Source: Arhodomonas sp051195215 (GTDB lineage: Bacteria > Pseudomonadota > Gammaproteobacteria > Nitrococcales > Nitrococcaceae). Taken from it: a DNA stretch of 64,000 bases. Made by a program: the position numbers and the translations under genes. The DNA is taken from the NCBI RefSeq assembly GCF_051195215.1, contig NZ_JBNAZM010000015.1, positions 1 to 64,000 of the forward strand, given 5' to 3'. This document shows positions 33,518 to 42,061 of this stretch, piece by piece. The notes below the pieces were generated by a model. The model searched no databases, had not been told where the DNA came from, and was given only the letters and a program-made list of their open reading frames with translations. Every line of letters begins with the position of its first letter. Positions within the stretch are counted from its first letter, which is position 1.

Positions 33518-34534
33518 GTGACCGGCGCCATGCGACAACCTCCGCACACGCGCAGCGGGTCCGCGGTAATGCGGCGCTATCTCGCAATGCTGGCAGCCTG
33601 TATCTGCCTGGTGTATTGCGCTGTGTGGGCCGCGACAGAGCTCGGCCGCTGGCATTTCCTCGGCCCCGAGTTCGGCATGTGGCAGGCGAAATCCGATCTA
33701 CTCGCCCAGGCGGGGGAGACGACACCAGATACACTCGTCATCGGTGACAGCCGTGCCATGGCCGCTGTCAGGCCCGGGCTGCTGCCGGGGCGTAATGTCT
33801 ATAACCTTGCCCTCGGCGGCGGCACCACCGTCGAAGCCTACTACGTGCTCAGCGAGCTCGCCGCCAGCGATGCGTTGCCGGAAACACTGGTGCTGTCGTT
33901 CGCGCCGTTTCATCTGGAGTTCGAGGATGCGTTCTGGGCACGAACCGTCGCATTCCGCTTTCTGACACCCTCGTACCTGCTGGATCTCTACGCGCGTGGC
34001 GGCTGGCGCACGTTCGGCAAAGGGCCGCTCGAAGCGACCGGCCGATATCTCGGCCTGCCCTACTACCGCGTGCCTGCGCTCCGCAAGGCGCTCGACGAAG
34101 GATTCCACGGGCGGACGACACGCCGTCTTTATCGGGAAACCATGACCCAGCGGGGATGGCACCTATTCGGTGACATGCAGGCGCCGCGCTGCCTCGTCCA
34201 GGAGACCGCACTGGAATCATTCACCCCCGACGCCCTGCTTACGGGGTACCTGAAGAGAACGCTCGAGATAGCCCAAGACAACGGTATCGATATCTACTAC
34301 GTCAGCCTGCCCTACAGTACGTACAACATATCGCGCATACGCCCGGGCTACCTCGCCGGGTATCGATCGTACATCGCGGATCTGACGGATCGCTACGGCG
34401 CGGCCCGCATCGCGACCCCCGCTGCCGTGCCCCTCACGATGATGGGCGACTGTTCACACGTAAACGTCGCGGGCGCCAAGGTGCTGACGTCGCTCATCGC
34501 GCAAGCGATCCGCAATACAGAACGAGCGGGATAG
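33518..34534 (+). CDS. SGNH/GDSL-like protein paired with an MBOAT acyltransferase
   Basis: This 338-residue protein begins with a signal-anchor segment (YLAMLAACICLVYCAVWA). The SGNH nucleophile region is LVIGDSRAMAAV (Ser in GDSR), and the catalytic Asp/His are in GDCSHVNVAGAK near the C-terminus. Proteins of this kind (AlgJ/AlgX, PatB, DltD-like) take acyl groups delivered across the membrane by an MBOAT partner and transfer them to a polysaccharide in the periplasm. The MBOAT gene starts 4 bases after this stop. Several possible starts exist (33518 GTG, 33530 or 33569 ATG). The substrate is unknown. Confidence 0.78.
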   Translation: MTGAMRQPPHTRSGSAVMRRYLAMLAACICLVYCAVWAATELGRWHFLGPEFGMWQAKSDLLAQAGETTPDTLVIGDSRAMAAVRPGLLPGRNVYNLALGGGTTVEAYYVLSELAASDALPETLVLSFAPFHLEFEDAFWARTVAFRFLTPSYLLDLYARGGWRTFGKGPLEATGRYLGLPYYRVPALRKALDEGFHGRTTRRLYRETMTQRGWHLFGDMQAPRCLVQETALESFTPDALLTGYLKRTLEIAQDNGIDIYYVSLPYSTYNISRIRPGYLAGYRSYIADLTDRYGAARIATPAAVPLTMMGDCSHVNVAGAKVLTSLIAQAIRNTERAG

Positions 34535-34538
34535 CGAC

Positions 34539-36020
34539 GTGCTATTCCACTCTTTTGCATTCATATTCGCCCTGCTACCAATTGCAGTCACTACGTATCG
34601 GTGGCTCAGCCGCACAGCGGGGCCCCACCGCGCGCCGGCGGTCGCGGCCGTGCTCGTATGGTCGCTGGTATTCTACGGTTGGGGCGAAGCCGCACATTTG
34701 TGGCTGCTACTGGTATCCATCGCCGTGAATTTCGGCTGCGGCAAGGCGCTGGAACGAACCGGCAGCCGCTGGTTACTCGCCGCCGGTGTCGTCTTCAACC
34801 TGTCGCTCCTGGGCGCATTCAAGTACGCCGGCTTCTTTGCCGAAGCGGTCAACGGAATCACCGCACTGGCAGTGCAACCGCCCCCCCTGGCCCTGCCGCT
34901 TGCGATCTCGTTCTTTACGTTTCAACAGATTGCCTACCTGTGTGACGCGAGGGCAGGCAATGAAAGCGGCGGCTCACTACTGGAGTACGCCGCGTTCGTG
35001 AGCTTCTTCCCGCAGCTTATCGCCGGCCCGATCGTGCACCACAAGGATCTCATCCCGCAGCTGCGTGACGGCCCGGACCGTCGGCGCTTCGGCGAGGACG
35101 TCGCCGTCGGCACCACACTGTTCGCCATCGGCCTGTTCAAGAAAGCCGTCATCGCCGACGGTATTGCGGTACACGCGGATGAGGTCTTTTCTCAAGCCGC
35201 CAATGGCGCAACGCTGACTGCCGCCCAGGCCTGGACCGGTGCAATCGCCTACCACTTTCAGATCTACTTCGACTTCTCGGCCTACTCCGACATGGCCAGC
35301 GGTGCGGCACGGCTGTTCGGCATCATCCTGCCCCTGAATTTCAATGCCCCCTACCGCAGCACCAGTATCATCGAGTTCTGGCGCCGCTGGCACATCACGC
35401 TGTCGCATTTCCTGCGGGACTATCTCTACATCCCGCTCGGCGGGAGTCGACGTGGCCCACCACGCTGGTTCGCCAGCCTGATGATCACCATGCTGCTCGG
35501 CGGCCTGTGGCACGGAGCGGGCTGGAACTTCCTCGTCTGGGGTGGACTGCATGGTGGCTACCTGGTCATCAACCATCTCTGGCGGCACCTCACGCCCGAC
35601 TTCCGGCGGCGGGGGCACGAGGGCTTCGCCTGCCGCGCGCTGGCGTGGCTGGTGACCAGCGTGGCGGTCATCGTTGCGTGGGTGTTCTTCCGCGCCGAGG
35701 ATCTGACCACTGCTGCGGCGATGCTTGAAGCCATGAGCACCGCGGAAGGGCTCACCGGGGGCTGGGACGCTCTTTGGGCCGGGCTGTCAGCGTCGTCGCT
35801 CAGCGCATCGCTCGCGGCACTCTGGGCAGGCATTCTGCTACTGCCGACCGGCCAGCAGCTGCTTCGGGACTATCGCCCTGCACTCGGCATGGCCGCCGTT
35901 CGGCCGCATCCGATACGGTGGCGACCAACCGCCGGCTGGGCGTTCGCGGTGGCGATTCTCTTCCTTACCGCGGTTACCGTGACGAATTCCTCGGAGGCGT
36001 TTGTCTACTTCCGCTTCTGA
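34539..36020 (+). CDS. MBOAT O-acyltransferase (AlgI/DltB-like)
   Basis: This 493-residue integral membrane protein has about ten or more hydrophobic segments. Hallmarks are FQIYFDFSAYSDMASG, the arginine-rich FWRRWHITLSHFLRDYLYIP and GGLWHGAGWNFLVWGGLHG, which carries the catalytic His. It starts with GTG. Such proteins move an acyl group, usually acetyl, from the cytoplasm to an extracytoplasmic acceptor; the SGNH protein upstream would finish the transfer. It is not inside an alginate locus, so the acylated polymer may be the surface glycan made by the neighbouring genes. Confidence 0.9.
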   Translation: MLFHSFAFIFALLPIAVTTYRWLSRTAGPHRAPAVAAVLVWSLVFYGWGEAAHLWLLLVSIAVNFGCGKALERTGSRWLLAAGVVFNLSLLGAFKYAGFFAEAVNGITALAVQPPPLALPLAISFFTFQQIAYLCDARAGNESGGSLLEYAAFVSFFPQLIAGPIVHHKDLIPQLRDGPDRRRFGEDVAVGTTLFAIGLFKKAVIADGIAVHADEVFSQAANGATLTAAQAWTGAIAYHFQIYFDFSAYSDMASGAARLFGIILPLNFNAPYRSTSIIEFWRRWHITLSHFLRDYLYIPLGGSRRGPPRWFASLMITMLLGGLWHGAGWNFLVWGGLHGGYLVINHLWRHLTPDFRRRGHEGFACRALAWLVTSVAVIVAWVFFRAEDLTTAAAMLEAMSTAEGLTGGWDALWAGLSASSLSASLAALWAGILLLPTGQQLLRDYRPALGMAAVRPHPIRWRPTAGWAFAVAILFLTAVTVTNSSEAFVYFRF

Positions 36021-36029
36021 AGCGCGGGC

Positions 36030-37709
36030 ATGATTATGAAACCCAACGCGGCCACCACAATGCGTCGAACCGACACGCGCCCGCAGGTGCGCGCCCTGTC
36101 TGCCCGCCTGACAGGCCATGCGGTGATCGGTCTGGGGATATTCGCCGTATTCCTGTTCGCCATTTCACCCGGCGAGGTCAATCGATACGACGAGGGCCTG
36201 ATCCTGAACGGCGCCGCTTGGGTGCTGGACGGGGCAGTACCGTACCGGGACTTCTGGACGATCTACGCACCGGGGCAGTTCTGGGCACTCGCGGGCTGGT
36301 TCAAGCTCTTTGGCACGAGCGTTCTCAGCGAGCGAATCTACGACGCGCTCGCACGCACACTCCTGACCATCGCCTGCTACAGCGCCGCCTGGGCGTTTAC
36401 CAGGCGCCGTGGCCCCACGGCGATGACTGCCACGCTCAGTGTCGCCTGGCTATGGTACATCGGCTTCTACGGCTACCCGTTGATACCCGCCTCGGCCGCA
36501 GCAATCGGCGCCTGCGTCGCACTCGTTCAGTGGCTTGAAGCAGAACGAAGCACAGGCTTGCTCGTCGTCGCCGGCCTGCTCGCGGCTGTAGCAGCCGTCT
36601 TTCGACATGACGTAGGTGCTTACACGGCGCTGGCGCTGCTCATTGGCGTTGCCCTCGCGGGTAACCGACAACGCCGCGCCATCCCCATCCTGCTGAGCAC
36701 GATGCTGCTGGGGGGCTTACCTGCCCTGTTGTTTCTGCTGGTGAACGTTCCGATCCGTGAGCTATGGGCACAGCTCGTCGCATTCCCGCTAACCACCTAT
36801 GCCGACGTACGTGCACTGCCCTTCCCCAGCATCAGCAAAAGCCTCCATGCGGCGATGACCCAACCGGGCGATCTTCACCGCCTCAGCAATGCCGTGGTCA
36901 CCGTCATGCTGGGTCTGCCCTTGCCGGTGGCGGTATTCGGCCTCTACCTGGGACTGCGGAACGGTTACCGCCATCGGGTTGGGAAGGATGCGGCCAATGA
37001 CCTCAACGGTCACGCCACCGCGTTGATTTTGTTGAGTGTTCTGACATTGCTCCTGTTCAGCAAGGGACTCGTACGCCCCAGCGCGGTCCAGATGCTTCCC
37101 GCAATTCTGCTGGCGAGTACCCTTCTGTGCTGCTGGCTCACCAGCCCACACGCACGTGCGCGCCGCCTCGCGCCGTCGATCCTGCTACTGTTTCTGCCGC
37201 CGGTAATCGCGTCCGGCCAGGCCCTATTCCAAGATGGTTTGGGCCCACACACGATGGTCGGCGTTATCGAGCGGAGCAATCACGAAGCGGTTGGGGAGAT
37301 TCCGAGGGCTCGGGGCTTCAAGCTGCCGGAAGACCAGCGGCGCGCCGTCAGCTTTCTGCGTGAGCAAACCGCGCCGGATACGGCTATTTACGTCGGTAAG
37401 CCCCGGCACGACCGGATATTCGTCAATGACGTGTTGTTCTACTTCCTCGCGGAACGCCCGTCGACGACGAGATTCGCGGAGCTACACCCCGGCGAGGTCA
37501 CGACTCGGGCCACGCAAGCCGAAATGATTGCGGCGCTGGAGCGAAACGCCGTGACTTGGGTCGTCATCTGGCGCGGGGCGATGCACCAGGAACCGAACGC
37601 CAGCGGACGAAGCAGCGGCGTTCGCCTTTTGGACCGCTATATCGGGAATCACTACGCACAAATCCAGGCATTTGGTGACTACCTGATTCTGAAGCGTTCC
37701 AAAGACTAA
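36030..37709 (+). CDS. GT-C/PMT-like membrane glycosyltransferase
   Basis: This 559-residue protein has roughly ten to eleven hydrophobic segments up to residue 400 and a soluble C-terminal domain of about 150 residues. The first extracytoplasmic loop contains NRYDEGLILNGAAWVLDG, with the Asp-Glu pair expected for polyprenyl-phosphate-sugar-dependent GT39/83-type enzymes; YRDFWTIYAPGQFW follows, as in that family. The start is 9 bases after the MBOAT stop, so it belongs to the same operon. Substrate and acceptor are unknown. Confidence 0.75.
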   Translation: MIMKPNAATTMRRTDTRPQVRALSARLTGHAVIGLGIFAVFLFAISPGEVNRYDEGLILNGAAWVLDGAVPYRDFWTIYAPGQFWALAGWFKLFGTSVLSERIYDALARTLLTIACYSAAWAFTRRRGPTAMTATLSVAWLWYIGFYGYPLIPASAAAIGACVALVQWLEAERSTGLLVVAGLLAAVAAVFRHDVGAYTALALLIGVALAGNRQRRAIPILLSTMLLGGLPALLFLLVNVPIRELWAQLVAFPLTTYADVRALPFPSISKSLHAAMTQPGDLHRLSNAVVTVMLGLPLPVAVFGLYLGLRNGYRHRVGKDAANDLNGHATALILLSVLTLLLFSKGLVRPSAVQMLPAILLASTLLCCWLTSPHARARRLAPSILLLFLPPVIASGQALFQDGLGPHTMVGVIERSNHEAVGEIPRARGFKLPEDQRRAVSFLREQTAPDTAIYVGKPRHDRIFVNDVLFYFLAERPSTTRFAELHPGEVTTRATQAEMIAALERNAVTWVVIWRGAMHQEPNASGRSSGVRLLDRYIGNHYAQIQAFGDYLILKRSKD

Positions 37710-38052
37710 CCTTTTCGAAAGTATTGCCAGCCACGCAGATCGGCTGGTGCTAGCTCCCGGGATGTCGGCCAGCGCTTCGCGCTCGCCGACCTACAGCCGC
37801 GTAGGTCGGCTGCACTTGGCAGCCGACATCTCTGCTGCCCTACGCGCCTTCCATTATCCCCCCTGTTAGCCGCACGAGAGCGCGCCGCCGCAATGCGGCA
37901 GTGACCCGCCGGTCAACCCACGCGAAATGCGACACCGCTCGCGTACATGGGAATCGCCCGAGGCGATTACCTCGGGCGACATCGGGCACGTCTAAGTCAA
38001 TACACCGGCTTCACTGGTGGTGGGCAACCTCTGCCGGCTGACATCGGAACCC
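37710..38052. repeat. intergenic region with two family B palindromic repeats
   Basis: There is no gene in these 343 bases. A family B hairpin lies at 37761-37794 (gatgtcggccagcgcttcgc, then gctcgccgacctac), and a second, inverted copy at 37801-37830 (gtaggtcggctgcacttggc, then agccgacatc). The second is the exact reverse complement of 54642-54671. The region separates convergent genes. Confidence 0.75.
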
Positions 38053-38973
38053 CTATTTGCCGGCAACGCCGACCTTTTCCTGCAGAGACTCGTGAAGTGC
38101 CTTTACCGCGGCCTGGTCGACATCGATACCGTCGGCACCGCGAATATCACTGATGATCGAACCACGAATCTGGTTGCGGCGCTCTTCACGAAGCGAGCTG
38201 ATGATCCCCGGCTTGACCTTCTCGAATGGCTGGAGCTTCGCCGGCTTCCGGTCAGCGAGCTTGATCACGTGATATCCGAACCGGGTCTTCACCACGTCGC
38301 TGACATCTCCCGGCTTCTCCAGTCCAAAGGCGGCCTTGGCGAAGGGATCGACCATACGATCACGGGTAAAGTAACCCAGATCGCCCCCTTTCTCCGCGCT
38401 GGAGCCATCGGAGTACTCCTTCGCCAGCGCTGCGAAGTCTTCTCCGTCCAGAGCCTTCTTTCGGACCTTCTCGGCGAGCGCCTTCGCTTCCGATGCACTG
38501 CGATCGGACGTATTGATCAGCACATGTGCCGCCCGCACCTGTTCTTCAGTGCGATACTTGTCCGGGTTCGCCTTGTACTCTTCCCGCGCCAGTGCGTCGA
38601 AATCGACGTCCTGGATCTTTCGGGCGACCATGGTGTCCAGGTAGGCCTTCCCCAACGCACGTTGCTCGGCCATCTTGACCTTCCAGCGCACTTCGGGGTC
38701 GTCCGCAACGCCTGAATCCGTTGCGTCACGGGCGAGTTGGCGGATCACGTAGATCTGGCCGATCATTTCGCGCAGATTACCCTCTTTCGCGAGAACCCGG
38801 GAGCGCATTTTCTCAGGCACCTGCGCGTTCAGATAGCGCTCGGCGTCCGTCGCTGTGACAGCAATGTCGTTTTTCTCGACGAGCGCATCCTCGGCCGCCA
38901 GGACCGAACTTCCGGCCAAAACACCAACCGTTGCGAGCAACAGATAGCCAAAGCCCCGTCGGGGTCTATTCAT
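38053..38973 (-). CDS. periplasmic parvulin-type peptidyl-prolyl isomerase
   Basis: This 306-residue protein would catalyse proline isomerisation and act as a folding chaperone outside the cytoplasm. It has a signal peptide (MNRPRRGFGYLLLATVGVLA, cleavage near VLAAED). A helical N-terminal region is followed by a parvulin domain at about 147-245: VRAAHVLINTSD, KGGDLGYFTRDRMVDPFAKA and TRFGYHVIKLADR. It resembles PrsA/EpsD-like isomerases. It lies downstream of two secreted-protein genes and the type II secretion operon, so it may help fold secreted substrates. Confidence 0.88.
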   Translation of the reverse strand: MNRPRRGFGYLLLATVGVLAGSSVLAAEDALVEKNDIAVTATDAERYLNAQVPEKMRSRVLAKEGNLREMIGQIYVIRQLARDATDSGVADDPEVRWKVKMAEQRALGKAYLDTMVARKIQDVDFDALAREEYKANPDKYRTEEQVRAAHVLINTSDRSASEAKALAEKVRKKALDGEDFAALAKEYSDGSSAEKGGDLGYFTRDRMVDPFAKAAFGLEKPGDVSDVVKTRFGYHVIKLADRKPAKLQPFEKVKPGIISSLREERRNQIRGSIISDIRGADGIDVDQAAVKALHESLQEKVGVAGK

Positions 38974-39016
38974 CGAATCCTCCCACGCAAGTCAACTGGT
39001 CGCAGGTAAGTCAAAC

Positions 39017-39046
39017 AAAAAAGGCGTGGGCCGACGGGCCCACGCC
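39017..39046 (-). terminator. rho-independent terminator
   Basis: A perfect 10-bp stem (39023-39032 with 39037-39046) has a 4-base loop and, on the minus strand, is followed by six T residues (39017-39022 read as A on the plus strand). It ends transcription of the secreted GDG-repeat protein gene before the parvulin gene. Confidence 0.9.
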
Positions 39047-39071
39047 TTCCTTAGTCCACGACGAACCGTCG

Positions 39072-39767
39072 TTAGTTCACGTAGTTCGTAATATACGTCT
39101 CACTGTACGTGACGTTGGACGAGGAATCGTCCACAGTGCCAATGCGCATGTGGAGATAATAGGTAGCGCCCGGCTCCATCACGCAGTAACGCTTGTACTC
39201 GAACGTGAGCCACCCGAGCGTCGCGTTTTCGTAGCCGTCAACGGAGCAGTTGGGGTCCACCTGCGCCGCGGGAATGCCCGGTTCGCTGGCGATCCAGAGC
39301 GTGCGATTGGATGGGTTCGTGGTCGTGTAGGCCGACGAGAGCTTGCCACCCACTTGTTCGCTTGGCGCCGTGAACGGATACACGTAAGTGGTCTGCCGCA
39401 CCTCGAACTTCTTCTCGTTCAGGCTCGTGAACTCGATCGGGTCCTGGCATTCGTAGCCTGACTGACCACCGAGCAGATCCGAACAAGACCCTGATGTGCC
39501 GCCTCCGGACCCATCACCGTCGCCGGACCCGTCGCCGTCGCCGTCGCCGTCGCCGGACCCATCACCGTCGCCGGACCCGTCGCCGGATCCATCACCGTCG
39601 CCGGACCCGTCACTGATGCCAGTGATAGTGATTCCATCCTCAGTGAAAGAAACGTTTGACGCGGGAACGGTGTGATTCTCGCCATCAATCGTAATCGTCA
39701 ATGCCGACGCCGTGGTTGAAACCAGGAACGCAGCCAAAGAGATCGCGGCAGTGCGCTGCAATGTCAT
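39072..39767 (-). CDS. secreted protein with Gly-Asp-Ser tandem-repeat linker
   Basis: This 231-residue protein has a signal peptide (AAISLAAFLVSTTASA). A short N-terminal beta-rich segment (TITIDGENHTVPASN) is followed by about 40 residues made almost wholly of Gly, Asp and Ser (GSGDGDGSGDG units), then a C-terminal domain of about 130 residues with four cysteines. The Asp/Gly linker resembles calcium-binding or flexible spacers of surface proteins. The underlying DNA is a tandem repeat. The gene has its own terminator and is likely a separate transcript from the frameshifted surface-protein gene upstream, which also ends at a terminator. No family is recognised. Confidence 0.7.
   Translation of the reverse strand: MTLQRTAAISLAAFLVSTTASALTITIDGENHTVPASNVSFTEDGITITGISDGSGDGDGSGDGSGDGDGSGDGDGDGDGSGDGDGSGGGTSGSCSDLLGGQSGYECQDPIEFTSLNEKKFEVRQTTYVYPFTAPSEQVGGKLSSAYTTTNPSNRTLWIASEPGIPAAQVDPNCSVDGYENATLGWLTFEYKRYCVMEPGATYYLHMRIGTVDDSSSNVTYSETYITNYVN
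39505..39612. repeat. in-frame 18-bp/6-bp tandem repeats
   Basis: Units of ccggacccatcaccgtcg and variants (18 bp), with interspersed 12-bp versions, occur head to tail; the 6-bp sub-unit is ccgtcg/ccggac. All unit lengths are multiples of three, so slippage would change the length of the Gly-Asp-Ser linker without shifting the frame. Confidence 0.88.
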
Positions 39768-39876
39768 CCAGACACCCCTACATCATGGTTCGACTAGTAC
39801 GGTGCCTTTTTACCACGCGCCGGCACGCCCAACAACGTTCAAAACTTGACCCAGTGCGCAGCTTCAGGCGCACTCC

Positions 39877-39905
39877 AAAAAGAAAGGGGCCAAACGGCCC
39901 CTTTC
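39877..39905 (-). terminator. rho-independent terminator
   Basis: A perfect 10-bp stem (39882-39891 with 39896-39905, gaaaggggcc/ggcccctttc) with an AAAC loop is followed on the minus strand by a T5 run (39877-39881). It ends the surface-protein gene at 39948. Confidence 0.88.
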
Positions 39906-39947
39906 TTCACGAGCCACATTACTAGAATGCGGCGTTCAGACCACGGG

Positions 39948-41355
39948 TTACTGCGTGATGTTACGCTCACCCTTGTGGTTGAACAGACCGGCGTAGTTCG
40001 ACAGCAGACCGCCAACATCGCCGTTGACGAACTCGACCACAGAGAAGCCGAGCACCGGCAGACCGCGATAGGTCTCCGCGGGGCCGGTGGTACCCAAGCT
40101 CTCCAGCGTGCGGACGTTACCGCTGCCGAAGTTCGTCAGGTCCATGGTCAGCCAGCCGTTGTCGAACACGACGTCCAGATTACGCTTCACGCGATCCGAG
40201 GGCGCGAGCACGTTCGAGTCGTTGAACGTAACCACGTTGGCCTCGTAGCACAGGGACGTCGGCGGCTCACCCGGGGGCTGCGGGGAGAAGTCGGAATCGT
40301 CCGGCGTCTCCTGCTGCTCCTCACGGTCGAAGTAGGTGATGCCGATCTCTTCGCAAGCCTTCTCCGGCTCGCCCGACGCCGAGCTCGCCCAGGTCGTCGT
40401 GAACGGATCCATCGGAGCGGAGGTTCCGTTGACGTAGAAGCGCTTGGTCGGGAAGGTCACGACCCAGTCCGTGCCGGCCTGCAGCGACGGCTCGGTCACG
40501 AAGTCGTTCGCGATCTCGCTACGCATCAGGGTCGCGGTTACCGCGTCCACACCGGTGTTGAAGTCCGAGGTGTAGACGGTCGTGCCGTCAACCACGTTCG
40601 CCGTCGCGGTGGCGTTGTTCAGCGACGGGTTGGTGCTACCCGGATCGGTGTGCAGCGGCGAGGACAGCGGATCGTTCGGGTCGACGAAGTTGTCGAGCGC
40701 CTTGGCGTCGTAGGCCGCGTCGATGCCGCCCTGGACGTTGATCAGCGTACCGGTGCCGTACAGACCGCCCGTGGGCAGACCGATGCCGTCGTTGTTGTTG
40801 GCGCTCCAGACGCCGCCGTTCCAGGCATCGCTGATCGCGCCACAGTCCGCGGGGACACCGTCGTCGGTGTGGGTCGCCGCGGCGGCCAGGGTGGAATCCT
40901 GGACCACGCCCATCTCGATGATCTCGAGGTAGCCCTCACGGGTACGCTCGACGCCATTGATCACGTCATCCAGGTACTGGAAGTTGACGAAGTCCTTACC
41001 GTCTTCCGGGATGGTACCCACGGTGCAGGACGTGTCGCCCGTCTTCAGCATGGCGGCACCGCTGCTCTCATTAGCGGTAACCACGCCACTCCAGACGTCG
41101 TTCGGCGACAGGTACAGGTTAAAGTCCAGGACCTCCTGGCTGTTCTGCGCCTCGAGGAAACGGACCTTAACGGCCTTGACGCTGCTGGTGGTATTGGTCA
41201 GCGACACGTAGGTGTCGAAGCCACCCTCAACCGTATAGTACGGGTACAGGAGAACCTGACCCTCTCCGGTTGTGCTCTCGAAAAACAGCGTGGGCGACGC
41301 CGGTCGTTCCGACCATGGCGGCGGCCAGCGCCAGAGAACTGAGCTTCTTGTTCAT
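39948..41355 (-). pseudogene. secreted cell-surface protein, frameshifted just after the signal peptide
   Basis: The main frame (about 440 residues) contains LLYPYYTVEGGFDTYVSLTN, VRFLEAQNSQEVLDFNLYLS and a C-terminal YAGLFNHKGERNITQ, like a family of extracellular proteins of halophilic gammaproteobacteria. No signal peptide lies in that frame. One frame over, an ATG at 41355 with AAGGAG seven bases upstream encodes NKKLSSLALAAAMVGTTGVA and HA, a clear signal peptide. The two frames meet at a T5 run (plus-strand A5, 41281-41285). Removing one T joins them as AHA-VFESTTGEGQV. It may be a sequencing error, a recent mutation or slippage-controlled expression. The product would be exported by Sec and possibly by the adjacent type II system. 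Confidence 0.8.
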
Positions 41356-41563
41356 TCAGTCACTCCTTGATGTCGGCCAGATGCGACTTCAGTGGAACCG
41401 TTTGCGACTATCCAAACAGCCACGCCGGAAAGCTATCACAGCCCGTGGGGCTCTACAACACATCACACCCCGCGGCGGGGCAATTGGTGACATGTTTGCA
41501 ACAAACCCCACGGCCCGACAAAACCCGATTGCTTCGGACGCCTACTGAAAGGCGGATTTCCAC

Positions 41564-41953
41564 TCAGTCAGAGGGATAAAACCACCATTCGCCTTCGGAA
41601 CGCAACCACGTTTCCGTCAGGCGTCGCGTATTCTCCATACCCAGGCGCGGGTGCATGTACTTTACGTCGACCCCGACGACACAGCGCTCCGCCTTGCAAT
41701 CGACTTCCTTGACGTCCTGCTTCAGCCAGCGCACCGCGCCGCCCAGCGTGCTCCGGTAATCGTCCACCGAGTTGCCACTCCGGTACGCCGGGGTCAGGTA
41801 GCTGTATGCCGTTTCGATGTCGCCATCGATGAGCGCCTGCCAGCGCTCGCCGGCCCGAGCCTCGACCCGTTGTTCCGGCGCAACACTGTTGCCCGCAAGC
41901 GACGAACAGGCGGTCAGTGTGGTAAGGACGAGTAGCGAAAGCGATACTCGCAT
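41564..41953 (-). CDS. small putative lipoprotein
   Basis: This 129-residue protein starts at the ATG at 41953. The lipobox LTAC follows a short hydrophobic stretch (MRVSLSLLVLTTLTAC), so it should be lipid-anchored. The mature part (ARAGERWQALIDGDIETAYS, then YLTPAYRSG, and WLRSEGEWWFYPSD at the end) looks like a small NTF2/SnoaL-type alpha-beta fold. It lies about 100 bases downstream of gspD, transcribed in the same direction. No specific function is known to me. Confidence 0.75.
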   Translation of the reverse strand: MRVSLSLLVLTTLTACSSLAGNSVAPEQRVEARAGERWQALIDGDIETAYSYLTPAYRSGNSVDDYRSTLGGAVRWLKQDVKEVDCKAERCVVGVDVKYMHPRLGMENTRRLTETWLRSEGEWWFYPSD

Positions 41954-42061
41954 TATATGACCGCTGATGCGGATACCACGGCTGTCGTGCGCCATGCCTC
42001 TCAACCTTTTGTCTTGCCTCACATTAATCGTTCGCCCACGGGCGGGTGCAAACACCAGCGC

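Noticed and set aside
39846..41342. Long open frame (498 codons) on the plus strand opposite the surface-protein gene
   Set aside because: It is the antisense shadow of a high-GC gene: arginine/valine-rich, no family features, and it crosses a terminator hairpin at its start.
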